Virus record (IMG/VR): IMGVR_UViG_3300027365_000405
Span: 1-24,004 of that record
DNA: 24,004 bases
Reading direction: 5' to 3' (one strand)
Origin: a virus
Positions 6,088 to 12,548 of the stretch are shown one piece after another. The notes under the pieces are model-generated. The model searched no databases. It was not told the origin of the DNA and worked only from the letters and a program-made list of their open reading frames with translations. The first letter of the stretch is position 1; each line of letters opens with the position of its first letter. Made by a program: the position numbers and the translations under genes.

Positions 6088-7347
6088 AGTTACGATAAAT
6101 TTGTAGATTTATCTAAACGCTTCACCGAGGTTGCTAGATGAGCATCAATCTTCTCGCCTAGTCTTATATCCTCTCCACGTTTGTAATCGACCAACTCGGC
6201 CGATACTTCATTTAAGGGCTGTCCAGTTAAATCTGAATAACCCTTAAATAAAATATTTTTAGCAGCATTAAGGTCTCTGTCATGATGAACCTCGCAAGAA
6301 GAACAAGACCACTCACGAACTGATAGATCTTTCTTTCCGTCTCTGTGACCACAACTAGAACAAATCTGACTACTAGGATAGAATCTGTCAATCTTGACAA
6401 AGCTCTTTCCATACCACTTGCTTTTATATTCTAGCTGTCTAACAAACTCACTCCATCCAACATCAGACACAGACTTAGCTAGATTTCCCTTCTTCAAACC
6501 AGTAACATTTAAGTCTTCAGTGGCAATAACATCAAACCCTCTCACAAGAGTTGTTGTCATGCAATGGAGGAAGTGTTTTCGCTGATTAGAGATTCTCTCA
6601 TGAACGCGAGCAACTTTTATGCGCTGTTTTTCATACCGCTTGCTACCTTTCTGTTTTCTTGAAAGGTGTTTCTGTTCCCTAGCAAGTTTCGCTTGGCTCT
6701 TACGATACCATCTAGGGTTGCTAACTACATCTCCGTTCGAAAGTGTGAATAAATCTTTCAAACCAAGATCAATGCCGACTGACTTTCCTGTCATAGGAAG
6801 CAAATCAACATTGATCTTGACTAGAATAGAAACAAAGAACTTCCCTGTAGGAGTCTTTGATATTGTTACAGATCGATAGTCGGCATCTTCAGGTATATCT
6901 CGATCGATCGCTGCATGTACATGGCCAATTTTCTCGAGACGAATAGTACTAGAATTTTGATCCAATTTGAACTTTTGATTAGGAAGCCGATATGATTGGC
7001 GTCCTTGTTTCTTTTTGAACGACATTCTTCCTAATCGCACTTTCCGTCTCTTATTGAAAAACTGTCTCTTTGTCTCAGAGAAATCCATTCTCTTCTGTTG
7101 AAGTGCCGCAGCGGAGACATCTTTCAACCAAGGAAAACGACTATCCTCCTTGATAGTCTTTTCTGACATTTTGGGGTTGAATGAAGAAGAACCATAAGAA
7201 TTGAAATTCTCAACAAGCTGATTCCACACAACACGAACACACCCAAAAGTCTGATTCAACTTTTCTTGTTGATCATCCGTCGGGTAAATTCGGAACTTAT
7301 AAGCTTTGAGGATTTCGTTTTTCATAAATCTATTTATTATGTGTTCC
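6088..7347 (-). mobile_element. tnpB-only insertion (approximate limits)
   Basis: The element is placed between the left promoter-like sequence ending at 6087 and the duplicated promoter sequence beginning at 7348. The right limit is supported because similarity between the repeats at 7348 and 7809 stops there. Terminal palindromes typical of TnpA recognition were not identified with confidence, so the exact ends and target site remain open. Confidence 0.45.
6090..7325 (-). CDS. tnpB: TnpB-family RNA-guided nuclease (IS200/IS605 OrfB, IS1341-type)
   Basis: I start at the ATG at 7325 (411 residues), matching the usual N-terminus (MKNEILKAYKFRIYPTDDQQEKL); a GTG at 7361 would add 12 residues. 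In this numbering the RuvC-like triad is intact: Asp186 in GIDLGLKD, Glu270 in IATEDLNV, and Asp351 in HDRDLNAAKNI. A zinc finger CSSCG (322-326) and CSSC (341-344) lies between the last two, as in active TnpB. TnpB is the DNA nuclease of IS200/IS605 elements, directed by an omega RNA encoded at the 3' end of its own gene; it favours retention and spread of the element. No tnpA is present, so it could move only with help or by homing. It is the only complete minus-strand gene in the window and separates queE from the next plus-strand operon. Confidence 0.93.
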   Translation of the reverse strand: MKNEILKAYKFRIYPTDDQQEKLNQTFGCVRVVWNQLVENFNSYGSSSFNPKMSEKTIKEDSRFPWLKDVSAAALQQKRMDFSETKRQFFNKRRKVRLGRMSFKKKQGRQSYRLPNQKFKLDQNSSTIRLEKIGHVHAAIDRDIPEDADYRSVTISKTPTGKFFVSILVKINVDLLPMTGKSVGIDLGLKDLFTLSNGDVVSNPRWYRKSQAKLAREQKHLSRKQKGSKRYEKQRIKVARVHERISNQRKHFLHCMTTTLVRGFDVIATEDLNVTGLKKGNLAKSVSDVGWSEFVRQLEYKSKWYGKSFVKIDRFYPSSQICSSCGHRDGKKDLSVREWSCSSCEVHHDRDLNAAKNILFKGYSDLTGQPLNEVSAELVDYKRGEDIRLGEKIDAHLATSVKRLDKSTNLS

Positions 7348-7380
7348 GGGGTTGCCATCACCGCAGAAAGATGCTATAAT
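7348..7380 (+). promoter_or_regulatory. Sigma70-type promoter P3 (repeat copy 1)
   Basis: TTGCCA (7352-7357), 17 bp, TATAAT (7375-7380), with a TGC extended -10. The 33-nt block from GGGG to TATAAT is repeated at 7809-7841 with one difference. It lies 168 nt upstream of the gene at 7493, in tandem with P4, and just upstream (divergent) of tnpB. Confidence 0.85.
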
Positions 7381-7431
7381 ATATGCAGAGGGTAGGGAGA
7401 CAGAGAAAGACGACGGAAAGGACATCCACAG

Positions 7432-7460
7432 TTGCATCTAGCTCAAAAATGAGCTATCAT
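7432..7460 (+). promoter_or_regulatory. Promoter P4 with operator-like palindrome
   Basis: TTGCAT (7432-7437), 17 bp, TATCAT (7455-7460). TAGCTCA-AAAA-TGAGCTA (7439-7456) fills the spacer as a perfect 7-bp inverted repeat. This position suits a repressor or activator site. The same type of element occurs at 6059-6087. It is the proximal promoter for the gene at 7493. Confidence 0.65.
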
Positions 7461-7492
7461 ATAGACACACTAGAGAGAAAAGGAACTACATC

Positions 7493-7786
7493 ATGAAACT
7501 CAACGCTAACGAATTCCTGGCACTTGACGAAATCATGAACTATGTGTCAGATTACGACAAACTGGATCTTGTCGAGCTGGCGAAGGCAGATGATTTCCCT
7601 GAAGGTGCACACAACGAGGTGATGGCAGAAGACATTGCAGAACGACTTGAAGTTAGCGTGAAAGCTGCTAAAGGATACATCGGCTCGCTTGCTAAGAAGG
7701 GATTGATTGATTGTGCAGACCCTGAAGAAGTTTATGACATGATCTGCGTCACCAAGGAAGGGGTACTCGAGTGGGACGCTCGATAA
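7493..7786 (+). CDS. Small putative winged-helix DNA-binding protein
   Basis: The product is 97 residues. The segment MAEDIAERLEVSVKAAKGYIGSLAKKGLID (about 44-73) reads as a helix-turn-helix with recognition helix, followed by a strand pair VYDMICVTKEGVLEW that would form the wing, as in MarR/wHTH-type proteins. The N-terminal part is acidic and helical. A regulatory role is inferred; the target is unknown, but the palindromes in its own promoter P4 and in 6068-6081 are obvious candidates. AAAAGGAA lies eight bases before the ATG. A hairpin at 7796-7815 follows its stop and overlaps the next promoter. Confidence 0.78.
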   Translation: MKLNANEFLALDEIMNYVSDYDKLDLVELAKADDFPEGAHNEVMAEDIAERLEVSVKAAKGYIGSLAKKGLIDCADPEEVYDMICVTKEGVLEWDAR

Positions 7787-7795
7787 AATGAAAAT

Positions 7796-7815
7796 CAACC
7801 CCAGGGAAGGGGTTG
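7796..7815 (+). terminator. Hairpin between the two DNA-binding-protein genes
   Basis: CAACCCC-AGGGAA-GGGGTTG is a perfect 7-bp stem with a 6-nt loop, ten bases after the stop of the upstream gene. There is no T-run. Its right arm overlaps the -35 box of promoter P5, so it may act as a weak terminator or boundary. Confidence 0.4.
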
Positions 7816-7841
7816 CCATCACCACAGAAAGATGCTATAAT
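7809..7841 (+). promoter_or_regulatory. Sigma70-type promoter P5 (repeat copy 2)
   Basis: TTGCCA (7813-7818), 17 bp, TATAAT (7836-7841), with extended -10. It is nearly identical over 33 nt to P3 at 7348-7380. It drives the gene at 7907 through a 60-nt leader. Confidence 0.88.
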
Positions 7842-7906
7842 GATTGTGAGGTAAGGGGAACACGGCCCACCTCGACTGAAACCAAAACTGAAGTGAGGAT
7901 TACATC

Positions 7907-8467
7907 ATGACTACCGCTACCAACACCCGCGAAGCTCAAATCACCATCGCTCTGGAAGTTCTGAAGATGGAAGAGACAGGCAAGACCAAGCGCGACATTG
8001 CTGAAGAGTTTGGCGTATCACCGCGCTCTGTGGCACGCTACGCTGCCAAGTACGAAGAAGAGGCGATGGATCTTCTGACCGGTGAGAACGAGCCTGAAGA
8101 AACTACCGACCTCAAGGCTGCTTTCGAAGAGCCGACTGCTGAAGAAACTACCGAAGAAGAACCTGAGCAGGAGGAGACCACCGAAGAAGAATCTGCAGAC
8201 GAGGCGGACGAAGAGCCTGAAGTGAAGGAGCCGAAACCGGAACCCAAGGTGGCTAAAGCCACCTCTGGCAAGCGCGGCGGCAAGCCCCGCAACGGTCGAG
8301 TCGCCCTGGTGAAGGCTGTCATCGGCGAGATGGAAGAAGGCGCCACTGTCAAGGAAGTGTACGCAGTAGTTGCCAAGCGCGCCGAGGAAGAAGGTCTCCC
8401 GGAAATCACCAAGGGCAGCTTCGTTAGCATCATCCATCAGATCATGAAGAAGATGGGCCTCAAGTAA
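7907..8467 (+). CDS. Putative transcription/DNA-binding protein: HTH, acidic linker, C-terminal helical domain
   Basis: The product is 186 residues in three parts. Residues 14-50 form a homeodomain-like helix-turn-helix (GKTKRDIAEEFGVSPRSVARYAAKY), as in Sigma-70 region 4-like or transposase HTHs. Residues 60-112 are a low-complexity Glu/Thr/Pro linker. Residues 120-130 are basic (GKRGGKPRNGR) and lead to a helical C-terminal domain (ALVKAVIGEMEEGATVKEVYAVVAKRAEEEG) with its own possible HTH (TKGSFVSIIHQIMKKMG). Such a layout suits a regulator or DNA-bridging protein. The gene is notably richer in G+C at third positions than its neighbours, partly because of the Glu-rich linker. It has a dedicated strong promoter and is followed by a stable hairpin, so it is a single-gene unit. 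The exact function is unknown. Confidence 0.8.
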   Translation: MTTATNTREAQITIALEVLKMEETGKTKRDIAEEFGVSPRSVARYAAKYEEEAMDLLTGENEPEETTDLKAAFEEPTAEETTEEEPEQEETTEEESADEADEEPEVKEPKPEPKVAKATSGKRGGKPRNGRVALVKAVIGEMEEGATVKEVYAVVAKRAEEEGLPEITKGSFVSIIHQIMKKMGLK

Positions 8468-8489
8468 CACAAAATAAATAGAAGCAACC

Positions 8490-8520
8490 TGCTGGAGCTG
8501 GCGACTTGCCAGCTCCAGCA
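8490..8520 (+). terminator. Stable hairpin after the HTH gene
   Basis: TGCTGGAGCTGGC-GACTT-GCCAGCTCCAGCA is a perfect 13-bp stem 22 nt after the stop. The following TTGT is a poor U-tract, so termination efficiency is uncertain; it would also protect the mRNA 3' end. Confidence 0.65.
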
Positions 8521-8541
8521 TTGTATAACACTCTCTCCCTT

Positions 8542-8623
8542 TGTCTCTCCGGTGCTCTCTCCCACCTATGTGCTGGTTCATATAGAATGAGAACAACGGA
8601 GAGACACGCGGAGCGCTCATTCT
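8542..8623 (+). promoter_or_regulatory. Structured leader, possible weak promoter, before the gene at 8637
   Basis: TGTCTCTCCG (8542-8551) pairs perfectly with CGGAGAGACA (8597-8606), and AGAATGAG (8584-8591) with CTCATTCT (8616-8623); the pairings are mutually exclusive in part. TATAGA (8581-8586) lies in the larger loop and could be a -10, but no good -35 is seen 17 bp upstream. This copies the promoter-in-loop layout seen elsewhere. Confidence 0.35.
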
Positions 8624-8636
8624 CTCAGGAGTTCTC

Positions 8637-8924
8637 ATGAAATCACTACGCCAGTTTATTACTGAAGCCACTAAGTACATGTCCATGGACATCTACAATG
8701 GCGACAAAATGCTCAAGACATCACGAGTCATGATCAATCAAACACGCATGGGTCGTACAGATATGAGCATCGTCGACTCTATCAAGTACGACGGCAAGGA
8801 ATATCTCAAAACAAGCCGCACAGCTCGTCTGCTGCATCACGATCAAAAGGGAACTGAATTCAAGGCCGATGATGGAGATATTCTATACGTGACAGACGAT
8901 CTATCGAAAATTGTGTTTGACTAA
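8637..8924 (+). CDS. Unknown small phage protein
   Basis: The product is 95 residues. It starts MKSLRQFITEA, an N-terminal pattern common in small T4-like phage proteins, and continues with a beta-rich body (MDIYNGDKMLKTSRVMI; DGKEYLKTSRTARLLH; DGDILYVTDDLSKIVF) in which KMLKTSR and EYLKTSR look like a degenerate internal repeat. No membrane segment or catalytic motif is visible. AGGAG precedes the ATG. Its 3' end overlaps the -35 box of the folE promoter. Confidence 0.7.
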   Translation: MKSLRQFITEATKYMSMDIYNGDKMLKTSRVMINQTRMGRTDMSIVDSIKYDGKEYLKTSRTARLLHHDQKGTEFKADDGDILYVTDDLSKIVFD

Positions 8925-8945
8925 TCTTAATAAACACGTTATAAT
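8917..8945 (+). promoter_or_regulatory. Sigma70-type promoter P6 for folE
   Basis: TTGACT (8917-8922), 17 bp, TATAAT (8940-8945): one of the best consensus matches in the window. Expected start near 8952, giving a leader of about 115 nt. The -35 overlaps the stop of the preceding gene. Confidence 0.88.
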
Positions 8946-8951
8946 GTAAAC

Positions 8952-9066
8952 TCTTTACAACAGAGTGTTCCGTTGGTTGTCATTGCTTGCGATGTTTTCA
9001 ACGGCCAAGTGTAACGTAGCCCTTGCTCTCTTCCGCTACGAAATCTAAACATGAAGAGGAAATTCA
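8952..9066 (+). promoter_or_regulatory. Structured folE 5' leader
   Basis: Three nested or sequential stems are visible: ACTCT/AGAGT at the start, CCGTTG/CAACGG around a loop of about 23 nt, and CGTAGC/GCTACG around a loop of 14 nt. The ribosome site AGAGGAA is just outside the last stem. The length is unusual for this compact genome, so post-transcriptional control of folE is possible. It does not match the preQ1 riboswitch patterns I know. Confidence 0.35.
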
Positions 9067-9747
9067 ATGAGCAACAAAAACGATCCTAAGCTAGGCCAGG
9101 AAGTAAAACAGTATCTCATCAGCATGGGCGTAGAAAGCCCCGTCGACTACGATGTATACTGCAGCACCACTAGCCAAGAAAAGGTAGACCTCATTACCGA
9201 TCGAATGACTGACATTCTACAGACAATCGGTTTTGACCTATCTAATCCTTCAGTAGAAGATACACCTAAACGCGTCGCAAAGATGTGGGTTAACGAGGTC
9301 ATGACTGGTCTTGACTATGATAATTTTCCACGTATCATGACATTCCCTAATGAGTTTAATACGACTGGGATGGTGGTCGAACGTGGCGTGACGAGTATGT
9401 CTCTATGCTCTCATCACCTTGTTACTATTGACGGTACCGCGACTATTGCGTATATCCCCAAAGACAAAGTACCCGGTATCTCGAAGATTGCACGCGTAGT
9501 AGATTTCTTCTCGCGTCGTCCTCAGGAGGCTGAACGGCTTACTCTTCAAATCTACTATGCACTGCAATACGTGCTAGAGACTGACGACATTGCAGTATTC
9601 CTCGACGGTGTTCACTACTGCATGAAGTCACGGGGTGTGAAGGATGCTAACGCTTCTACTTCTACAGTGAAGCTTGGCGGGGACTTCCTCAATGACCCAG
9701 CTGTACGACAGGAGTTCTATGGAATCGTAAACTCATCTACTAAGTGA
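9067..9747 (+). CDS. folE: GTP cyclohydrolase I
   Basis: The product is 226 residues, about the family length (E. coli 222). DTPKRVAKMW (65-74), SLCSHHLVTIDG (112-123), YIPKDKVPGISKIARVVDFF, RPQEAERLT and GVHYCMKSRGV are all classic FolE-I blocks. Zinc ligands are expected to be Cys114, His117 and Cys185, with catalytic His116 and His183. It converts GTP to 7,8-dihydroneopterin triphosphate, the entry step to both folate and 7-deazaguanine synthesis. With QueD, QueE and QueC present in the window, the deazaguanine role is clearly the intended one. It is a single gene behind promoter P6, with the dpdA promoter immediately downstream, so precursor supply can be controlled apart from the rest of the pathway. 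Confidence 0.96.
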   Translation: MSNKNDPKLGQEVKQYLISMGVESPVDYDVYCSTTSQEKVDLITDRMTDILQTIGFDLSNPSVEDTPKRVAKMWVNEVMTGLDYDNFPRIMTFPNEFNTTGMVVERGVTSMSLCSHHLVTIDGTATIAYIPKDKVPGISKIARVVDFFSRRPQEAERLTLQIYYALQYVLETDDIAVFLDGVHYCMKSRGVKDANASTSTVKLGGDFLNDPAVRQEFYGIVNSSTK

Positions 9748-9756
9748 TTAGGTAAG

Positions 9757-9795
9757 TAGTACAGATAGGGGCTGTTCCATATAATGGCAGCCCCT
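9757..9795 (+). promoter_or_regulatory. Promoter P7 inside an inverted repeat (dpdA operon)
   Basis: TATAAT (9780-9785) lies in the loop of AGGGGCTG (9767-9774)/CAGCCCCT (9788-9795), an 8-bp stem with a 13-nt loop. The -35 position 17 bp upstream is TAGTAC (9757-9762), which is weak, so an activator or another sigma contact may be needed. The hairpin may also end the folE transcript. Confidence 0.6.
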
Positions 9796-9818
9796 TCATT
9801 ATCTATAGAGGATATGAC

Positions 9819-10595
9819 ATGAAGACAGCACATGAAGCGCCCCTTTCCATCTTTGATATGGTAAGCGACCTCACTGATTATGATTATGCTCTGGTACACC
9901 TGTTTGAAGAAAATCCAGGGTATCTGGCTAAGTTTGAAGAAAAGCGCGATCAAGGCCGCGAGATCATTCTAGATAACTCTATTTTCGAGCTAGGAGAATC
10001 ATTCGACTCCGAACGCTTTGCTCATTGGGTTCGTCATCTCAAACCCACCTGGTATATCATTCCCGATGCACTAGAGAAGAAAGATGATACTATCGCTAAA
10101 CTCGATGATTTTCAATCTCGCTTTCCTGATCTGCCTGGTCAATCCATTGGCGTGGCGCAAGGTAAATCATATGATGAGATGGTAGAATGCTACCAGTATG
10201 TTGCACCTCGAGTGGACAAGGTAGCGATTTCATTCGACTATAGCTTCTTCGTAGATTGGTTTCCTAACGAGAAGACGAAGTATCACGCGTACATGAAAGG
10301 TCGTCAACGACTGATTCAACAGATGATCGACGACGGTGTTATTCGTTTTGATCAACCACACCATCTACTAGGCTGCGGCCTACCTCAGGAATTTAAAGCG
10401 TATAAGGATTATCATTGGATCGATAGTATGGACTCTAGTAATCCTGTAGTACATGGACTGCTGGGTATTCCGTATACCGAGGAAGGACTTGAGGATAAAT
10501 CATCCATCAAGCTATTCACTCTGGTCGACGATGAAGTAGACAATATCGATCTGATTCGCTATAATATTAACAAATTCCGAGAGTTCGTATCATGA
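9819..10595 (+). CDS. dpdA: DNA 7-deazaguanine transglycosylase, phage DpdA family
   Basis: The product is 258 residues, a compact TGT-like TIM-barrel protein. Conserved elements are LDNSIFELGESFD (51-63) with candidate catalytic Asp52, YIIPDAL (79-85), IGVAQG (110-115, matching the VQG strand of tRNA-guanine transglycosylases), HLLGCGLPQEF (182-192) and DSMDSSNPV (202-210) with a candidate second catalytic Asp. DpdA enzymes exchange guanine in DNA for a preformed 7-deazaguanine base, making the phage genome refractory to restriction. The start has GAGGA upstream and a dedicated promoter. The next gene overlaps by 4 nt. It heads an eight-gene operon containing queF, queC and queD. DpdA subfamily and sequence context of the exchange cannot be told by eye. 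Confidence 0.87.
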   Translation: MKTAHEAPLSIFDMVSDLTDYDYALVHLFEENPGYLAKFEEKRDQGREIILDNSIFELGESFDSERFAHWVRHLKPTWYIIPDALEKKDDTIAKLDDFQSRFPDLPGQSIGVAQGKSYDEMVECYQYVAPRVDKVAISFDYSFFVDWFPNEKTKYHAYMKGRQRLIQQMIDDGVIRFDQPHHLLGCGLPQEFKAYKDYHWIDSMDSSNPVVHGLLGIPYTEEGLEDKSSIKLFTLVDDEVDNIDLIRYNINKFREFVS

Positions 10596-11086
10596 TATGG
10601 ATCGCTTTATATTCACAGACAGGGTCAGAACTTCAAACGATCACAGAGCGGCTGGGGAGAGATCCTGATCTGGTGTTGACAAACAACAAACAGGCGCGCT
10701 TTGGGTTGATTTACGATCACCAGACTATCGAAGATACTCTTATGTCGATTGATGATAAATGCATCATCACACTGCACGGATATCTTCGGATTCTATCACC
10801 GCGTGTTTGTAGTAAGCATTATATCATTAACGGACATCCGGGACCGATTCATCTCTATCCAGAACTGAAAGGAAAAGATCCTCAGGTTCGTTGGTTTGAG
10901 AATCGCGATCAATATGATGTCATGGGTGCCGTTCTCCATGAGGTGATACCTGAGGTAGACGAAGGTCGAATTCTCAGCACTTTCACGTCTTCTTATAAGC
11001 CTGATAATATTGATGATGTGTTTAAGGCTCTAAAAAACATGTCGTTCGACATGTGGTGTAATTTACTAAGGGAGGAGCTACGTTGA
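10592..11086 (+). CDS. PurN-like formyltransferase, candidate dPreQ1 formyltransferase (DpdN)
   Basis: The product is 164 residues, somewhat shorter than PurN (about 210). The formyltransferase active site is intact: Asn80 and His82 in IINGHPGPIHLYPEL correspond to PurN Asn106/His108, and Asp123 in LHEVIPEVDEGRIL matches Asp144, with His116 seven residues before it just as in PurN. LKGKDPQ replaces the usual KYPG loop. GART-type enzymes transfer a formyl group from 10-formyl-tetrahydrofolate to an amine. It overlaps dpdA by ATGA and sits with QueF, which makes the aminomethyl group of preQ1. The best inference is therefore formylation of dPreQ1 in DNA (or of preQ1), the activity proposed for phage DpdN enzymes. 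Acting in purine synthesis is less likely given the context. Confidence 0.78.
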   Translation: MIWIALYSQTGSELQTITERLGRDPDLVLTNNKQARFGLIYDHQTIEDTLMSIDDKCIITLHGYLRILSPRVCSKHYIINGHPGPIHLYPELKGKDPQVRWFENRDQYDVMGAVLHEVIPEVDEGRILSTFTSSYKPDNIDDVFKALKNMSFDMWCNLLREELR

Positions 11087-11601
11087 AGATTGGTCTGCTG
11101 GGTGCACAAGGAACTGGGAAGACAACGCTGCTCGAGAGCGTGCACGGTTATCTACCCGAGTACGAAAAGTGCACAGAAGTGACTCGCTGGGTGAAGAGTC
11201 TAGGTGTTGATATCAATGAAGGCGGATCAGATCTATCACAACAACTGGTATTGATGAAACACCTAGAGAACTTATTCCTGCATGATTATATGATTACTGA
11301 TCGTACTTTGATTGACGGATACGTATATACGTGGTGGTTGAACAAACAGGGTCAGGTATCAGATAATATGGTGCACAAGACAGAAGACGCCATGCATCGA
11401 CTGCTTCATCACTATGATTTGCTGTTTTATCTTCCTATTGAATTTGACGTGGTAGACGATGGGGTACGCTCTATTGACAATACATTCCGTAATGAGATCG
11501 ACGCTAAGTTTCAGATAGTAGTGGAGACCTTTCAAATCCCCTCGCTCTGCGGTTCTATCGACCAACGAGTATCAGCACTACTAACTCACTTTGACCCTTG
11601 A
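11083..11601 (+). CDS. P-loop NTPase/kinase-like protein (AAA_28/NadR-like)
   Basis: The start is TTG 11083, overlapping the previous stop as TTGA, with a very strong GGGAGGAG seven bases upstream. The 172-residue product begins directly with a Walker A motif GAQGTGKTTL (7-16). DYMITDRTLIDGYVY (67-82) gives the Walker B/DR region typical of nucleoside or nucleotide kinase-like P-loop proteins, and LLFYLPIEFDVVDDGVRS resembles the kinase strand before the lid. AAA_28/NadR-type proteins phosphorylate nicotinamide riboside or related small molecules. Lying between the formyltransferase and queF in one operon, it may phosphorylate a pathway intermediate or a further DNA-modification moiety; that is inference. 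It could alternatively be a general dNMP kinase. Confidence 0.78.
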   Translation: MKIGLLGAQGTGKTTLLESVHGYLPEYEKCTEVTRWVKSLGVDINEGGSDLSQQLVLMKHLENLFLHDYMITDRTLIDGYVYTWWLNKQGQVSDNMVHKTEDAMHRLLHHYDLLFYLPIEFDVVDDGVRSIDNTFRNEIDAKFQIVVETFQIPSLCGSIDQRVSALLTHFDP

Positions 11602-11621
11602 GAGACAGGAGCTCTGAAAGA

Positions 11622-12539
11622 ATGACCAACATTAACGACATTGCCGGTCGGCACCTAGGCAAAGCTGGTGACGGTAGCACAGTAAAACCCTACGTCACAC
11701 CAGATAACGTAGACCCTGATCTGCTAGTAGGAGTTCCTCGCTCTTACAACCGCACTGACTACAACATCGAAGAAGATAATCTACCATTTATCGGTTTCGA
11801 TGTTTGGAACGGATACGAATTCTCCTGTCTTCTCGACAACGGATATCCAGTATCTGGTGTCGTGCGTGTTGTATATCCGGCGAACACCCCTAACATCGTC
11901 GAATCGAAATCCATCAAACTCTACCTAAACTCGTTTAACATGGCTCGAATGGGTAAAACGATTGAAGAGGCGGTAGAGCGAGTAGAAGGCAACATCACTC
12001 AAGATCTTACTGAGTGTGTGGGTGGCCAACCAGATGTTACTCTTCATCTTACCACCAGCCCTTCTAGAAGCTATGTATCTCCTCTTGATGGTGATTACGA
12101 TGTACTTGAGAGCATGGTAGATGTGGAGAATATTGAGTTCACCGCATACAATGAAACACCTGATACGCTACAAGTGGTAGACGGTCATACTCACGATCGA
12201 ATTCAATCCAGCAGTCTGCGTTCTAACTGTCGTATTACCAATCAACCTGATTGGGGTGATATCTTTATCGTCTACACGGCAGATAAAGGAGTCACTAACG
12301 AGTCGCTTCTGCAGTATATCGTATCCATGCGTAAGGAGAATCACTTCCACGAAGAGATTTGTGAGTGTGTGTATAAGCGGCTATACGACTTGCTTGATCC
12401 GGTTGAGCTCATGGTAGCATGTCTATACACTCGACGTGGTGGGATTGACATTAACCCAGTACGAGCCACTCACGACCATCTGCTCACCCACCCCATGCTC
12501 AATAGCAAACTGCTAGTAGATAAAACTATTCGTCAATAA
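11622..12539 (+). CDS. queF: NADPH-dependent 7-cyano-7-deazaguanine reductase, two-domain type
   Basis: I choose ATG 11622 (305 residues) because the N-terminus then matches bimodular QueF (IAGRHLGKAG ... LLVGVPRSYNR); a TTG at 11598 would overlap the preceding gene. The family fingerprint ESKSIKLYLNSFN, the catalytic SNCRITNQPDWG (Cys followed seven residues later by Asp, as Cys190/Asp197 in E. coli), FHEEICE and YTRRGGIDINP are all present, at full length. QueF reduces the nitrile of preQ0 to the primary amine preQ1 with two NADPH. In the operon it lies just upstream of queC, whose product it consumes. Its presence strongly suggests the modified base is preQ1-derived. Confidence 0.96.
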   Translation: MTNINDIAGRHLGKAGDGSTVKPYVTPDNVDPDLLVGVPRSYNRTDYNIEEDNLPFIGFDVWNGYEFSCLLDNGYPVSGVVRVVYPANTPNIVESKSIKLYLNSFNMARMGKTIEEAVERVEGNITQDLTECVGGQPDVTLHLTTSPSRSYVSPLDGDYDVLESMVDVENIEFTAYNETPDTLQVVDGHTHDRIQSSSLRSNCRITNQPDWGDIFIVYTADKGVTNESLLQYIVSMRKENHFHEEICECVYKRLYDLLDPVELMVACLYTRRGGIDINPVRATHDHLLTHPMLNSKLLVDKTIRQ

Positions 12540-12548
12540 GAGGGATAT

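Noticed and set aside
6068-7456. CRISPR-like pair of palindromic repeats around tnpB
   Set aside because: Only two imperfect copies more than 1.3 kb apart, each fitting a promoter spacer; no array or cas gene is present.
8018-8692. Long minus-strand open frames (224 and 131 residues) opposite the HTH gene
   Set aside because: They mirror the Glu-rich linker codons, giving Arg/Leu/Phe- or Ser-rich low-complexity products, with no ribosome site; they are shadows.
8952-9066. preQ1 riboswitch before folE
   Set aside because: The leader shows stems, but I could not match the conserved loop or A-rich tail of the preQ1 classes I know; kept only as a structured leader.
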